From contig NW_027255454.1 of the NCBI RefSeq assembly GCF_003086295.3, forward strand, positions 605,271 to 669,270: a DNA stretch of 64,000 nucleotides. Reading direction: 5' to 3'. This stretch comes from Arachis hypogaea. Lineage: Eukaryota; Streptophyta; Magnoliopsida; Fabales; Fabaceae. Below are positions 1-9,096 of the stretch, in pieces (within the stretch, counting starts at the first letter, position 1; every line of letters starts with the position of its first letter). The notes below the pieces were generated by a model. The model saw nothing but the letters and a program-made list of their open reading frames with translations, had not been told where the DNA came from and did not search any database. Made by a program: the position numbers and the translations under genes.

Positions 1-741
1 CTTTGCTTTCAATTTCATTTACTCTTGTCTTGAATCTTGGATTGGAGAATTGAAGAAATTCTGTTTCAATCTCAATCTTGGATCTCTCTCTGTTTCTTTA
101 CTATTAATTGAATTTCAATTCCGGTTAATTGCTCTTCATCTCTTTTCTTTGCAATTTACATTTTCCTTGCAATTGTTCTTGTTGGATCTAGGAAGGCATT
201 GAGATCTAGACTTGGTTTTCTAGTCTCTGGGTCCTGAGATCTGAATTTCCCATTTCACTTCTCTGTTTACTGTTTTCTATGTTCATTTACTTTTCTGCTT
301 CATATCCGGTTCAATCCCAATTTCCTTTCCCTCTTCTGTTTGATGCAATTTAATTTCTCCTTGTTTAATTTCTGCAAATCCACATCCCAATCCCCTTTAC
401 ATTTCAAGCAATTTACATTCCTTGCACTTTAAGATTCCGCAATTTACATTTCTTGCACTCTAAGCTTCCGCCATTTAATTTCTTGTTCTTTACGTTTCAG
501 CAATTTATTTCTTGTTATCTTTACTTCAATGCAATTTAATTCTGCAAGTCACAAAACCATCCACCAAATCTTGATTCGCTTGACTAAATCAACCACTAAA
601 CTAAAATTGCTCAATCCTTCAATCCCTGTGGGATCGACCTCACTCCCGTGAGTTTTTATTACTTGATACGACCCGGTGCACTTGCCGGTTAGTTTTGGGT
701 ATTTTGGGAGAAATTTATTTTTCCTCCAAAATATCTCATCA
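1..741 (+). mobile_element. B-family LTR, 3' part (element Z, 5' part outside window)
   Basis: The sequence matches the reverse complement of the B-element LTRs (7293-9096, 11008-12811) from the '...CTTGGATTGGAGAATTGAAG' region through the conserved U5 block (624-693) to the terminal ATCTCATCA at 741. At 742 the sequence changes abruptly to the middle of element A's LTR, so this LTR was inserted in A's 5' LTR. The likely 5-bp target duplication is ATCCA (742-746), but its partner lies upstream of the window. It could be the 3' LTR of a full element or a solo LTR; this cannot be decided here. Confidence 0.8.
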
Positions 742-1720
742 ATCCATCTTCAACCCAATTCCACTCCAAAGCAAGCAAAGCCCAATTGACATCACTTATA
801 GGCACAAAGATCAGTTAGATTAGGATTTTTCATTTTTGAAATTTAATTTGTTTTCAATTTCATTTTCATTTTCATTTTGCCTATATAAGGCATCATTTTC
901 ATTTTTAGTAGAAGGCTGGCTCCACTAGGGAGCACTAGGATTAGAGAGCTCTCTCCTTTAGTTTTTCCTTTTTGTTTTGAATCTTGGGTGGAGAATTGAA
1001 GAAATTCTGTTTCAATCTCACCTTGAGAATTCTCTCTGTTTTCTTCTTCTGCAAACTTTCAAGTGAATTGTGATTTGAATCAAAGCTCTCTTTACTGCCT
1101 TCATCGCTATTTCTTCTTCAATCTGTTTGCTGTTGGATCAAGGAAGGGATTGAGATCTAGACTTGTTTTCTAGTCTCATTGAGCTCCTGAGATCTTTAAC
1201 CTCTCATTTAGATTTTGCAATTGAGCCAAGCTGCTTTCTGTTTTGATTTTTTAAGTGATTTTCCAAATCTGTTTGAATCTGCTGCATCTTCTACTTCTCT
1301 GTTTACATTGCTCCCAGCACCTAGTTCCTTCTATATTTCCTGAAATTTAAATTTCCAGTTGCTTGATCTATTGCTTTCTTTAATTTCCCTGCACCCACTC
1401 CCCTTTACATTTAATGCAATTTACTTTTCTTGCAATTTAAGATTCTTGCAATTTACATTTCTTGCTCTTTAAGTTACTTGCCAATTTACATTCTGCAACT
1501 TTAAATTCATTGTCATTTACTTTCTATTGGCTACAATTTCACACGATTCACTTCAATGTTAGCCTGACTAAACTAATCACCCACTAAAGTTGCTTGATCC
1601 ATCAATCCCTGTGGGATCGACCTCACTCCTGTGAGTTTTACTACTTGATGTGACCCGGTACACTTGCCGGTTAGTTTTGGATGTTTTGGAAAATTCAGTT
1701 TTCCACAAATTTTCCTATCA
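742..1720 (+). repeat. Element A 5' LTR, right-hand part
   Basis: Corresponds to 6076-7054 of the 3' LTR and ends TTTCCTATCA directly before the PBS. It retains the TATA box, the R/U5 region and the U5 block at 1606-1680. The upstream U3 part was separated by the element Z insertion and is outside the window. Confidence 0.85.
881..890 (+). promoter_or_regulatory. TATA box of element A 5' LTR
   Basis: CTATATAAGG, flanked by TGCC and GGCA half-sites. The same motif is at the equivalent place in the A 3' LTR and in all F and G LTRs, which supports it as the core promoter. Transcription would begin some 30 bp downstream (inference). Confidence 0.7.
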
Positions 1721-1726
1721 AGTTTT

Positions 1727-1746
1727 TGGCGCCGTTGCTGGGGATT
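1727..1746 (+). other. Primer-binding site, element A
   Basis: TGGCGCCGTTGCTGGGGATT, starting 6 bases after the LTR end. It differs by one base from the version in D (14517-14536). This PBS type is typical of plant Athila/Tat Ty3 elements and is usually attributed to a tRNA-Asp primer. Confidence 0.85.
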
Positions 1747-1892
1747 GATTTAGATCAACAATGATTAAGTGGGTGAGAAGTCTAGATCAAGCATTTTTTA
1801 GTTTTTGTTCTCTGTTTTAAACTGAAACCAAGGTGTTTGTGTTTTTGCCTCACTAAGAAATTCTGTCTCTGTGACATGAATTTCAATTTTCA

Positions 1893-2999
1893 ATGGTGTT
1901 GTGTTTTGCAAAATACAAATGGAGTTCAACTCATCTTGCAGTCAAACAAAATTTTTCAGGATATCACCCACCATCACCAACCTCTAATGGTGGCTGGGAA
2001 TATCACCAAGAAAATACAAATTCTAAGCACTCCAATCCATGGAGATTTGCTTCAGAGACACAAGATGAGCAAGAAAACCATGTGGAATATTTCCTTCCAC
2101 CACAAAATGATGCAAGTCATGATTCTAATGGTGGCTGGGAAGGGAATTCTAATGCTCCATATGATATTCATCCAAAGTTATCATCACTTGACCATGCTTC
2201 AACAAAAAGCCCCTTTCAAAACTCACCACCCACACAAACTTCCATGAACCAAAGCCTCTCAAAGCTTGAGACCATGTTCAAAAGATATGAGGAGGAGACA
2301 ATGAAAGTCTGGAAAGAACGAGAGAACTCCCTCAAAAACATGGAAGCACAATTAGGCCAACTGGTGAGTGCAATGAAGAAGAAGGAAAAACAAGAGGAAG
2401 AGGCTACTGAGTCAAGTAAATTTTTAGTGAAAAAGAAAGAGGTGGTGGAAATAGTTGAAAATGAAACTGCACTTGAGGTGACAAAAGAACCTGAACACTC
2501 ACAACCTCCTCAAACCCCCCTGGACCAAAAAGTCTCAACAATTGAATCTGAGATTAAAAGATATGAAGAGGAGATGAAGAAATGTTGGGAAGATCAACAA
2601 ACCTCCTCCATGAAAGAGCTATTAAAACAAATGTTGAGTGTAAAAGAGGAAGTGGAGGAGCAAGAAAGTGAGAAAGTCATTCCAAACTCAAGTGAGGCAG
2701 AGAAGTACATGAAGGAGGAGTTCATGGAACCACCAGTTCAAAAGGCTCTGGATGAATACAAAACTCCAATAATTACACAGCAACCAAGTCTTGAATCCAA
2801 AGAAGTGAAGGCAACTAGCAAGAACACCAATTCTGTCCTTAATCCAGCAAGCAAGATCAATCAAGCCATTTGCAAAAGGAAGCTTGCTGAGGAAAGGCCA
2901 AGACAAGGGACACTAGCTAAATCCTTCCCTCCTTTGAGGTCATTCCTCTTAACAAACTGGAAGAAGAGGAAGAAAGTAAAGAACAACATGTCAAGCTAA
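1893..2999 (+). CDS. Gag-like coiled-coil protein of element A (368 aa)
   Basis: I do not recognise a named domain. The N-terminal third is rich in Asn, Ser, Pro and Gly, with two copies of an SNGGWE motif. It is followed by two related coiled-coil blocks of the form LE-x-M-x-x-x-YEEE-x-x-K-x-W-x-x, about 110 residues apart, the second leading into a Glu/Lys-rich stretch. The C-terminus is basic (NWKKRKK). There is no CCHC zinc knuckle and no protease or polymerase motif. Its place between PBS and 3' UTR is that of gag. ORFs in F and G are homologous and similar in length, so the frame has been kept across subfamilies. The ATG at 1893 opens the frame. A role as a particle or RNA-binding protein of a non-autonomous element is inference. 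Confidence 0.7.
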   Translation: MVLCFAKYKWSSTHLAVKQNFSGYHPPSPTSNGGWEYHQENTNSKHSNPWRFASETQDEQENHVEYFLPPQNDASHDSNGGWEGNSNAPYDIHPKLSSLDHASTKSPFQNSPPTQTSMNQSLSKLETMFKRYEEETMKVWKERENSLKNMEAQLGQLVSAMKKKEKQEEEATESSKFLVKKKEVVEIVENETALEVTKEPEHSQPPQTPLDQKVSTIESEIKRYEEEMKKCWEDQQTSSMKELLKQMLSVKEEVEEQESEKVIPNSSEAEKYMKEEFMEPPVQKALDEYKTPIITQQPSLESKEVKATSKNTNSVLNPASKINQAICKRKLAEERPRQGTLAKSFPPLRSFLLTNWKKRKKVKNNMSS

Positions 3000-3010
3000 T
3001 GACACTAAAA

Positions 3011-3036
3011 GAGCACTTGTTGGGAGGTAACCCAAC
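3011..3036 (+). other. Conserved post-ORF hairpin, element A
   Basis: CTTGTTGGGAGGTAACCCAA lies just after the ORF stop and can fold as TTGGG/CCCAA with a short loop. Equivalent sequences follow the coding region in D (18791-18817) and lie on the - strand in B (10618-10650). F and G have lost it through a deletion of about 50 bp at their ORF ends. Confidence 0.55.
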
Positions 3037-4820
3037 CGTAAGTAACATTTCTTATCTGCTTTGTTTTCGTTCTTTGTTTTGTTTAAATTCAATAAATTGG
3101 CATATGGTTACATTCTAAGTTTGGTGTTGCCTAGCAACAAATTGTTTTCAATCTTTTTGGATGATTGCATCAAATCAAAAATGAAAGTGACACACCAAGA
3201 TTTTAAGTTTGGTGTGCCACTTATTTTCCTATGCAATTTATTCAAGCAACACTACTTGTCTGCATAATCATAATGCCTCTGCAGTTTTATTTTCTCTTTT
3301 GACTTCACACTTTTTCATTCTACTTGCTTTAGTCATTTTTCTATCTTTACTTACTTTTATTTAATTTGTTGTTTAACTGTTCTTGTTAATACTTCACCAA
3401 GACATCCTTATTCATGACAGATTCTTCACTTGGTGATTGTATTTAACATATAACAGTCTTTCTTTTTTTTTTTCATTTAGTATTAATTCAAATAAATTGA
3501 CATAGGATTGCATTCTAAGTTTGGTGTTGCTATGCAACAAAATTTGCTTCCAATCCTTACAAGATACTTGCATCAATTCCAAGTGAAAGTGTCACACTAA
3601 GTTTGGTGTGCCACTTATTCTTTATGCAAAGTATTATGCTCACCTTCTTAAGTTTGCAATCACAATGTCTCTATCTCTTGTACCTTGATTATTATCTTTA
3701 ATTTTGCTTGCTTAGAACACATGTACTACTAACTTTTCATTGTGTAAGACATTCATGATCCATCTTAGTCCCTAGCTATTGTTCTAATTGTTGCTTGAGG
3801 ATGAGCAAGCATTCTGAGTTTGGCAAGGGAAGGAGGAAGAATAGAGGAAAAAAGACAACAATAATGAAGATGAACTACAAGGTTGTAGAGTTCCTTTTCT
3901 CCTCATTTGTTTTCAGCGCTTAAAATGCATGATTGTCTTCATCTTTTCTGTTTACATGTGTGTATGAATAAAGCATAGCTTGAATATTGATATATAACAT
4001 GTTGCCATGCCATTATGACTACCAACTTGAGTTTTGTAAAGCTTAAAGCAGTAAAGTATCATGATCATAAACAAACAAGGAATTAAAGAAGAGTTTAGCA
4101 TGTGCATACAAGTATTGGAAAGCTAGTATGATTAATTGTTGCTCAATTGCATTGGATTTTATTTAATTGAAGTTTTCATCTAGAACATTTTGTGAAATCT
4201 TTTGAAAATCATGAAAACCTTAAAGAGGCAAATACAATTAAAGCAAGAAAAGAAAAAGGGAAAAAATGAGAAAGCTGAAGGCTCTGAGTACCAATGGCAA
4301 TTTATTTGCTAAGTACTTGTGGTGTTTATGTATCAAGCCAAATGCTTGAAAACAAAACATTTAGAAGTCAAGGTTAGGCTCAAAGTGCAAAAGCACTCCC
4401 TCAAAGCTCAAGGCTCTGAGCATCAATGATTAGAGAGTCAAGAAAAGAAAAGAAAAAAATGAGCTTAATGAAGTCCTCTAATCAAATGCTTGTGGTGCTT
4501 ATGTATCAAGTGGTAATACTTGAAAACAAAGCATTTAGAAGTCGTAGCTTTGTTATCAACTCATGGGGCAAAGCACCCAAAAGGAGAAGCTAAATAAGAA
4601 AATCAAAAGCTTGTTTCAAGGAAGAAATATAAGAGAAAGATTTCATAAATTGAGCTAGATGGAAGCATCAATCATTTACATTTCTTTTGTGATTGTAGCA
4701 TGCTTAGAAAACTAGCTTACCCTGAACATTGAGTTGCTACTCTTCTTACCTTGGATTGTCAATCTTTAATGCATGATTCTTTTCTTGCTTGGGGACAATC
4801 AAGGTTTAAGTTTGGTGTTG
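3037..4820 (+). other. Element A 3' untranslated region
   Basis: Non-coding. A block is repeated at about 3097-3250 and 3490-3640, each copy with a CTAAGTTTGGTGTTG motif, a GTTGC...GCAAC hairpin and AAGTTTGGTGTGCCACTT. A second pair (about 4310-4380 and 4485-4545) has TTGTGGTG.TTATGTATCAAG followed by CTTGAAAACAAA.CATTTAGAAGTC. GGCTCTGAGTACCAATGG (4280-4297) and GGCTCTGAGCATCAATG (4412-4428) recur in other families here. The region ends TTTAAGTTTGGTGTTG directly against the 3' LTR; no clean polypurine tract is visible. Confidence 0.6.
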
Positions 4821-5056
4821 TGATGACATGTCATCATGTCATGTTTTTCTATGCTTTTTCATACAAGAAATTAATGATTAGTGCTTAAATATTACATTCT
4901 TTGGTGCTTAAATGGTATATTTCTTTGATTTTTTGATTTGATAAACTTTGTAAGAAATAAGAAGAAAAAGAAGCAAAGAAGCACAAAATAAGCTAAAAAG
5001 AAGAAAAAAAGAGCTTTGGGGCACACTTTGAAGTTGGAGCACACTTTGGAGCCTTA

Positions 5057-5080
5057 GGCCACGCTTTTAAAAGCGTGGCC
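5057..5080. repeat. Perfect 24-bp palindrome in A U3
   Basis: The halves GGCCACGCTTTT and AAAAGCGTGGCC meet without a spacer. It is not seen at the corresponding position in F or G, whose U3 comes from another LTR type. Confidence 0.8.
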
Positions 5081-5136
5081 CATGACCAAATCAAGGAAGC
5101 TTCATCAGCACAGCCACCCAGGAGCTCAACATTTGC

Positions 5137-6017
5137 GCCAACGTTTGCCTCAAACGTGAGGTCAAACGTTGGCTAAGGAATACCTTGGGAAATGTTGCTC
5201 GCCACAGCCTGAAGGGGTATACTTCTAACAAGAATAACTTGAGCTACAGAGCTTCAAATGAGGTGATTCAAAAAGCAATGGAAAGTAGGAATCAAGAGCT
5301 TTCCAAGAATATATGGCACTGCATGGTGGACACTAAAATTGAGGGAGAAAACTGCCCCGAAATGTGCATAAACGAACATGGTGGCAACCTGCAGTGAGGC
5401 CAACTGACCTCTACACCTTCGACGGAGTATAACTCGAGCTGTGGAGCTCCAAATGATGCGCTTCTAATGGCATTGGAAAGTAGACATTCAGGGCTTTCCA
5501 ACAATATATAATAGTATGGGGTGGACAATGCATTTAAGCCTCCAAAACCTGACATTTTCGTCCACCTTTGAGGCAAACGTCGCCTCAAACGTTGCACACC
5601 AAAGCCAGCAACCCTGTCCTCTTCAAAGGAGCATAACTTGAGTTGTAGATGTCCAATTGAGGTGATTCCAGTTGCGTTGGAAAGCTGACATTCAGAGCTT
5701 TCCAACCATATATAATAGTCGATAGTGGGCATGAAATTGGCAACGTTGACAAGAGGACAAAGAAGCGTCCCAAGACTTGAACTTCAAAAACACACCCAGG
5801 AGGACTTAACGTTTGAGCTCACGTTTGACCTTAAACGTGAACTCAAACATGAGTGACAGCAAACCGCCATTCTGCATCATGCCATTACAAGACGTTTGAG
5901 CTCACGTTTGACCTCAAACGTGAACTCAAACGTGGATGACAGCAAGGGGCCGATCTGCATAATGGGTTTCACGAAGACGTTTGAGTCAACGTTTGCCTCA
6001 AACGTTGACTCAAACGT
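5137..6017. repeat. Inverted-repeat array in A U3 (AAACGTTTGA type)
   Basis: Includes an interrupted palindrome at 5137-5173, another at about 5565-5595, and three consecutive copies at about 85-bp spacing (5809-6017) of ACGTTTGAGCTCACGTTTGA followed by its near complement. Each unit can form a long hairpin. The array ends about 200 bp upstream of the TATA box. Confidence 0.75.
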
Positions 6018-6214
6018 GAATTGCTCAACAATCCAATTTGCACGCAGATTTCTCCTCAAGACCAAGGCCATCCGAATCCATCTTCAACCCAATTCCACTC
6101 CAAAGCAAGCAAAGCCCAATTGACATCACTTATAGGCACAAAGATCAGTTAGATTAGGATTTTTCATTTTTGAAATTTAATTTGTTTTCAATTTCATTTT
6201 CATTTTTATTTTGC

Positions 6215-6224
6215 CTATATAAGG
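6215..6224 (+). promoter_or_regulatory. TATA box of element A 3' LTR
   Basis: CTATATAAGG, at the position equivalent to 881-890 in the 5' LTR. Confidence 0.65.
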
Positions 6225-7054
6225 CATCATTTTTATTTTTAGTAGAAGGCTGGCTCCACTAGGGAGCACTAGGATTAGAGAGCTCTCTCCTTTAGTTTTT
6301 CCTTTTTGTTTTGAATCTTGGGTGGAGAATTAAAGAAATTCTGTTTCAATCTCACCTTGAGAATTCTCTCTGTTTTCTTCTTCTGCAAACTTTCAAGTGA
6401 ATTGTGATTTGAATCAAAGCTCTCTTTACTGCTTTCATCGCTATTTCTTCTTCAATCTGTTTGCTGTTGGATCAAGGAAGGGATTGAGATCTAGACTTGT
6501 TTTCTAGTCTCATTGAGCTCCTGAGATCTTTAACCTCTCATTTAGATTTTGCAATTGAGCCAAGCTGCTTTCTGTTTTGATTTTTTAAGTGATTTTCCAA
6601 ATCTGTTTGAATCTGCTGCATCTTCTACTTCTCTGTTTACATTGCTCCCAGCACCCAGTTCCTTCTATATTTCCTGAAATTTAAATTTCCAGTTGCTTGA
6701 TCTATTGCTTTCTTTAATTTCCCTGCACCCACTCCCCTTTACATTTAATGCAATTTACTTTTCTTGCAATTTAAGATTCTTGCAATTTACATTTCTTGCT
6801 CTTTAAGTTACTTGCCAATTTACATTCTGCAACTTTAAATTCATTGTCATTTACTTTCTGTTGGCTACAATTTCACACGATTCACTTCAATGTTAGCCTG
6901 ACTAAACTAATCACCCACTAAAGTTGCTTGATCCATCAATCCCTGTGGGATCGACCTCACTCCCGTGAGTTTTACTACTTGATGCGACCCGGTACACTTG
7001 CCAGTTAGTTTTGGATGTTTTGGAAAATTCAGTTTTCCACAAATTTTCCCATCA

Positions 7055-7292
7055 ATAGGCTAAAAGGCTTTGGCAAGGATTCGAACCTGGGAGCTCCATG
7101 CAGAACAAGGGAATAGTGTTTTTCCTTGTGCAAAGAAAATAAGCCAAAAGGGCTCACCCAAGGCTCGAACCTGGAGCTTCCTTGTACAAGCACTCCTTAC
7201 TCTCCACTCTTCCAAGGAAATTGGCATCCATTTGCTTCCACCAAGAGTTGAACCTGGGAGCATGAGGCCAAGGCAACGCTACAATGGGGAGC
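7055..7292 (+). repeat. C-family LTR, left segment (split by A and B)
   Basis: Matches the reverse complement of the C LTR at 25015-27129, roughly the 26210-26440 part. It carries three B-box-like stretches (GGATTCGAACC near 7077, GGCTCGAACC near 7162, AGTTGAACC near 7245) and runs into element B at 7293. The same LTR resumes at 12817. Its upstream portion lies left of element A, outside the window. Confidence 0.75.
7288..7292. other. Target-site duplication of element B, left copy
   Basis: GGAGC, identical to 12812-12816 on the other side of element B. It proves the element boundaries. Confidence 0.9.
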
Positions 7293-8185
7293 TGATGAGA
7301 TATTTTGATGAGAAACGAATCTCTTCCAAAACATCACAAAACTAACCGGCAAGTGTACCGGGTCGTATCAAGTAATAAAAACTCACGGGAGTGAGGTCGA
7401 TCCCACAAGGATTGAAGGATTGAGCAATTTTAGTTTAGTGGTTGATTTAGTCAAGCGAATCAAGTGTTGGTTGAGTGATTTGTGACTTGCAGAATGTAAA
7501 TTGCATGAAATTAAAGAAAGCAGGGAATTAAATTGCTGAATCTTAAAGAACAAGAAATTAAATGGCAGAAACTTAAAGTGCAAGAAATGTAAATTGCGGA
7601 ATCTTAAAGTGCAAGGAATATAAATTGCTTGAAATGTAAAGGGAATTGGGGAATGGATTTGCAGAATTTAAACAAGGAAAAACTAAATTGCATCAAACAG
7701 AAGAGGGAAAGGGAATTGGGATTAAACCGGATCTTGAAACAGTAAAGTAAATGAACAGAAAAAGCAATAAGCAGGGAATTGAAATGAGAAATTCAGATCT
7801 CAGGACCCAGAGACTAGAAAACCAAGTCTAGATCTCAATGCCTTCCTAGATCCAACAAGAACAATAGCAAGGAAATTGTAAATTGCAAAGAGAATAGATG
7901 AAGTAAGTAACAGAAACGGAAATTCAATTAAGCAGTAAATAAACAGAGAGATCCAAGATTGAGATTGAAACAGAATTTCTTCAATTCTCCAATCCAAGAT
8001 CCAAGACAAAAGTAAAATGAAATTGAAAGCAAATGAAAACAAGAAATTAAAGTTCACTCAGTGACAAAAGCTTCCCAAAAACTCTTATGAAAATTCTAAA
8101 AGGAAAGCTCTAAAAGAAAACTCTCCAGCCAAAGCTCTCTTCTCAAAATTCTCCCAAAAAAAAGCTCCCTAAACAAATTGAATTC

Positions 8186-8200
8186 TATCCTATTTATACA
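8186..8200 (-). promoter_or_regulatory. TATA box of element B 3' LTR
   Basis: On the - strand TGTATAAATAGGATAG. Equivalent TATAAATAG boxes occur in the C, D and E LTRs. Confidence 0.65.
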
Positions 8201-8334
8201 CTTTCCAAAATGATCTTCAAGCCTTGAGTTGGGCCTTTGTTCTTGGTGGAATTGGGTTGAAAGAGGCCTTGGTTGATTGCTCTTGAAGATTGAAGAAGAA
8301 CCGAAGTGAACCAATTGAACCGGAAATGGAGTTA

Positions 8335-8756
8335 GCCAACGTTGGTCTTCAACGTTAGGGTCAAAGTTAGGGGTCTAACTTTGACCCTAACTTTTCATAT
8401 CAGCAAACCACATTCTTCTGGTTTAGACGTTGGCGCCAACGTTAGGGGTCTAACTTTGACCCTAACGTTGGCCTTGCTTGGTGTGATTGGTGCCAACGTT
8501 AGCCTCCACGTTAGGGGGCTAACGTTGGCGCAAACGTTGCCTACTCCCCCATTGTGATTTAAGTGCCAACGTTAGCCTCCAAGTTAGGGGGCTAACGTTG
8601 GCGCAAACGTTGGTAGCCCAGGGAGAAACTCTCAAGTTCCAACGTTAGCCTCCAAGTTAGGGGGCTAACGTTGGAGCTAACGTTGGCTACTTCCAAAGAG
8701 TGATTCATATGCCCAACGTTAGCCTCCAAGTTAGGGGGCTAACGTTGGGGCTAACT
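8335..8756. repeat. Inverted-repeat array in B U3 (CCAACGTTAG type)
   Basis: Six consecutive interrupted palindromes, the last four at about 72-76 bp spacing with cores CCAACGTTAGCCTCC and GGGGGCTAACGTTGG. One unit contains GTTGGCGCCAAC. The array lies upstream of the TATA box on the - strand. Confidence 0.85.
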
Positions 8757-9096
8757 TCATGCAACCCGGTTCAATTTTCACTTATTCCATTGTCCTCTCT
8801 TCACTCCTAGCCATTCCTCTTTGCTTCAACCTTTCTCCAAGCCTTCTTCACCTATCATTGATCAACCAAACTAATCAAAGTTTTGCTCAAAATCATGAGG
8901 TATTCAATCTTCCACAATATGCAACAAATATAGTTCAAAACCTCATGAAATGGCATGAATTCACATATGGTTGGTTCAATCAAGGGAAACATGAAAATCT
9001 ACTCAATTAGCTTGCTTGTAGCTTAAGAAAGTGCATAATTCTAATGAAAACAAAAGAAAAAGACTAGCTAAAATGGGCTAGGATGACTTGTCATCA

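Larger units (their letters stand above)
742..7054 (+). mobile_element. Non-autonomous Ty3/gypsy-like LTR retrotransposon, element A
   Basis: This element has the remainder of a 5' LTR (742-1720), a PBS at 1727-1746, one ORF (1893-2999), a long 3' UTR and a 3' LTR (4821-7054, 2234 bp, TG...CA). There is no reverse transcriptase, RNase H, integrase or protease. The overlapping 979 bp of the two LTRs (742-1720 against 6076-7054) align without gaps and show about ten substitutions by eye, roughly 1 percent. The 5' LTR is interrupted by the element Z insertion. A itself lies in a C-family LTR that resumes at 7055. F and G are relatives with a different U3. Confidence 0.85.
4821..7054 (+). repeat. 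Element A 3' LTR (complete, 2234 bp)
   Basis: Starts TGATGACATGTCATCA, a perfect 16-bp palindrome, and ends TTTCCCATCA. It holds a 24-bp palindrome (5057-5080), three diverged GGAAAG...CTTTCC modules (5232-5325, 5428-5519, 5631-5730), an inverted-repeat array (5137-6017), a TATA box (6215-6224) and the U5 block (6941-7015). Confidence 0.9.
7293..9096 (-). repeat. Element B 3' LTR
   Basis: On the - strand it starts TGATGACAAGTCATCC (at 9096) and ends ATATCTCATCA (at 7293). It contains the U5 block (about 7346-7406), a TATA box and the hairpin array at 8335-8756. Reading frames within it are short and repeated exactly in the other LTR; none resembles a protein. Confidence 0.92.

Noticed and set aside
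1837..2247. 136-codon frame overlapping the element A ORF
   Set aside because: Shadow in another frame of 1893-2999. The counterpart in F is shorter and starts elsewhere.
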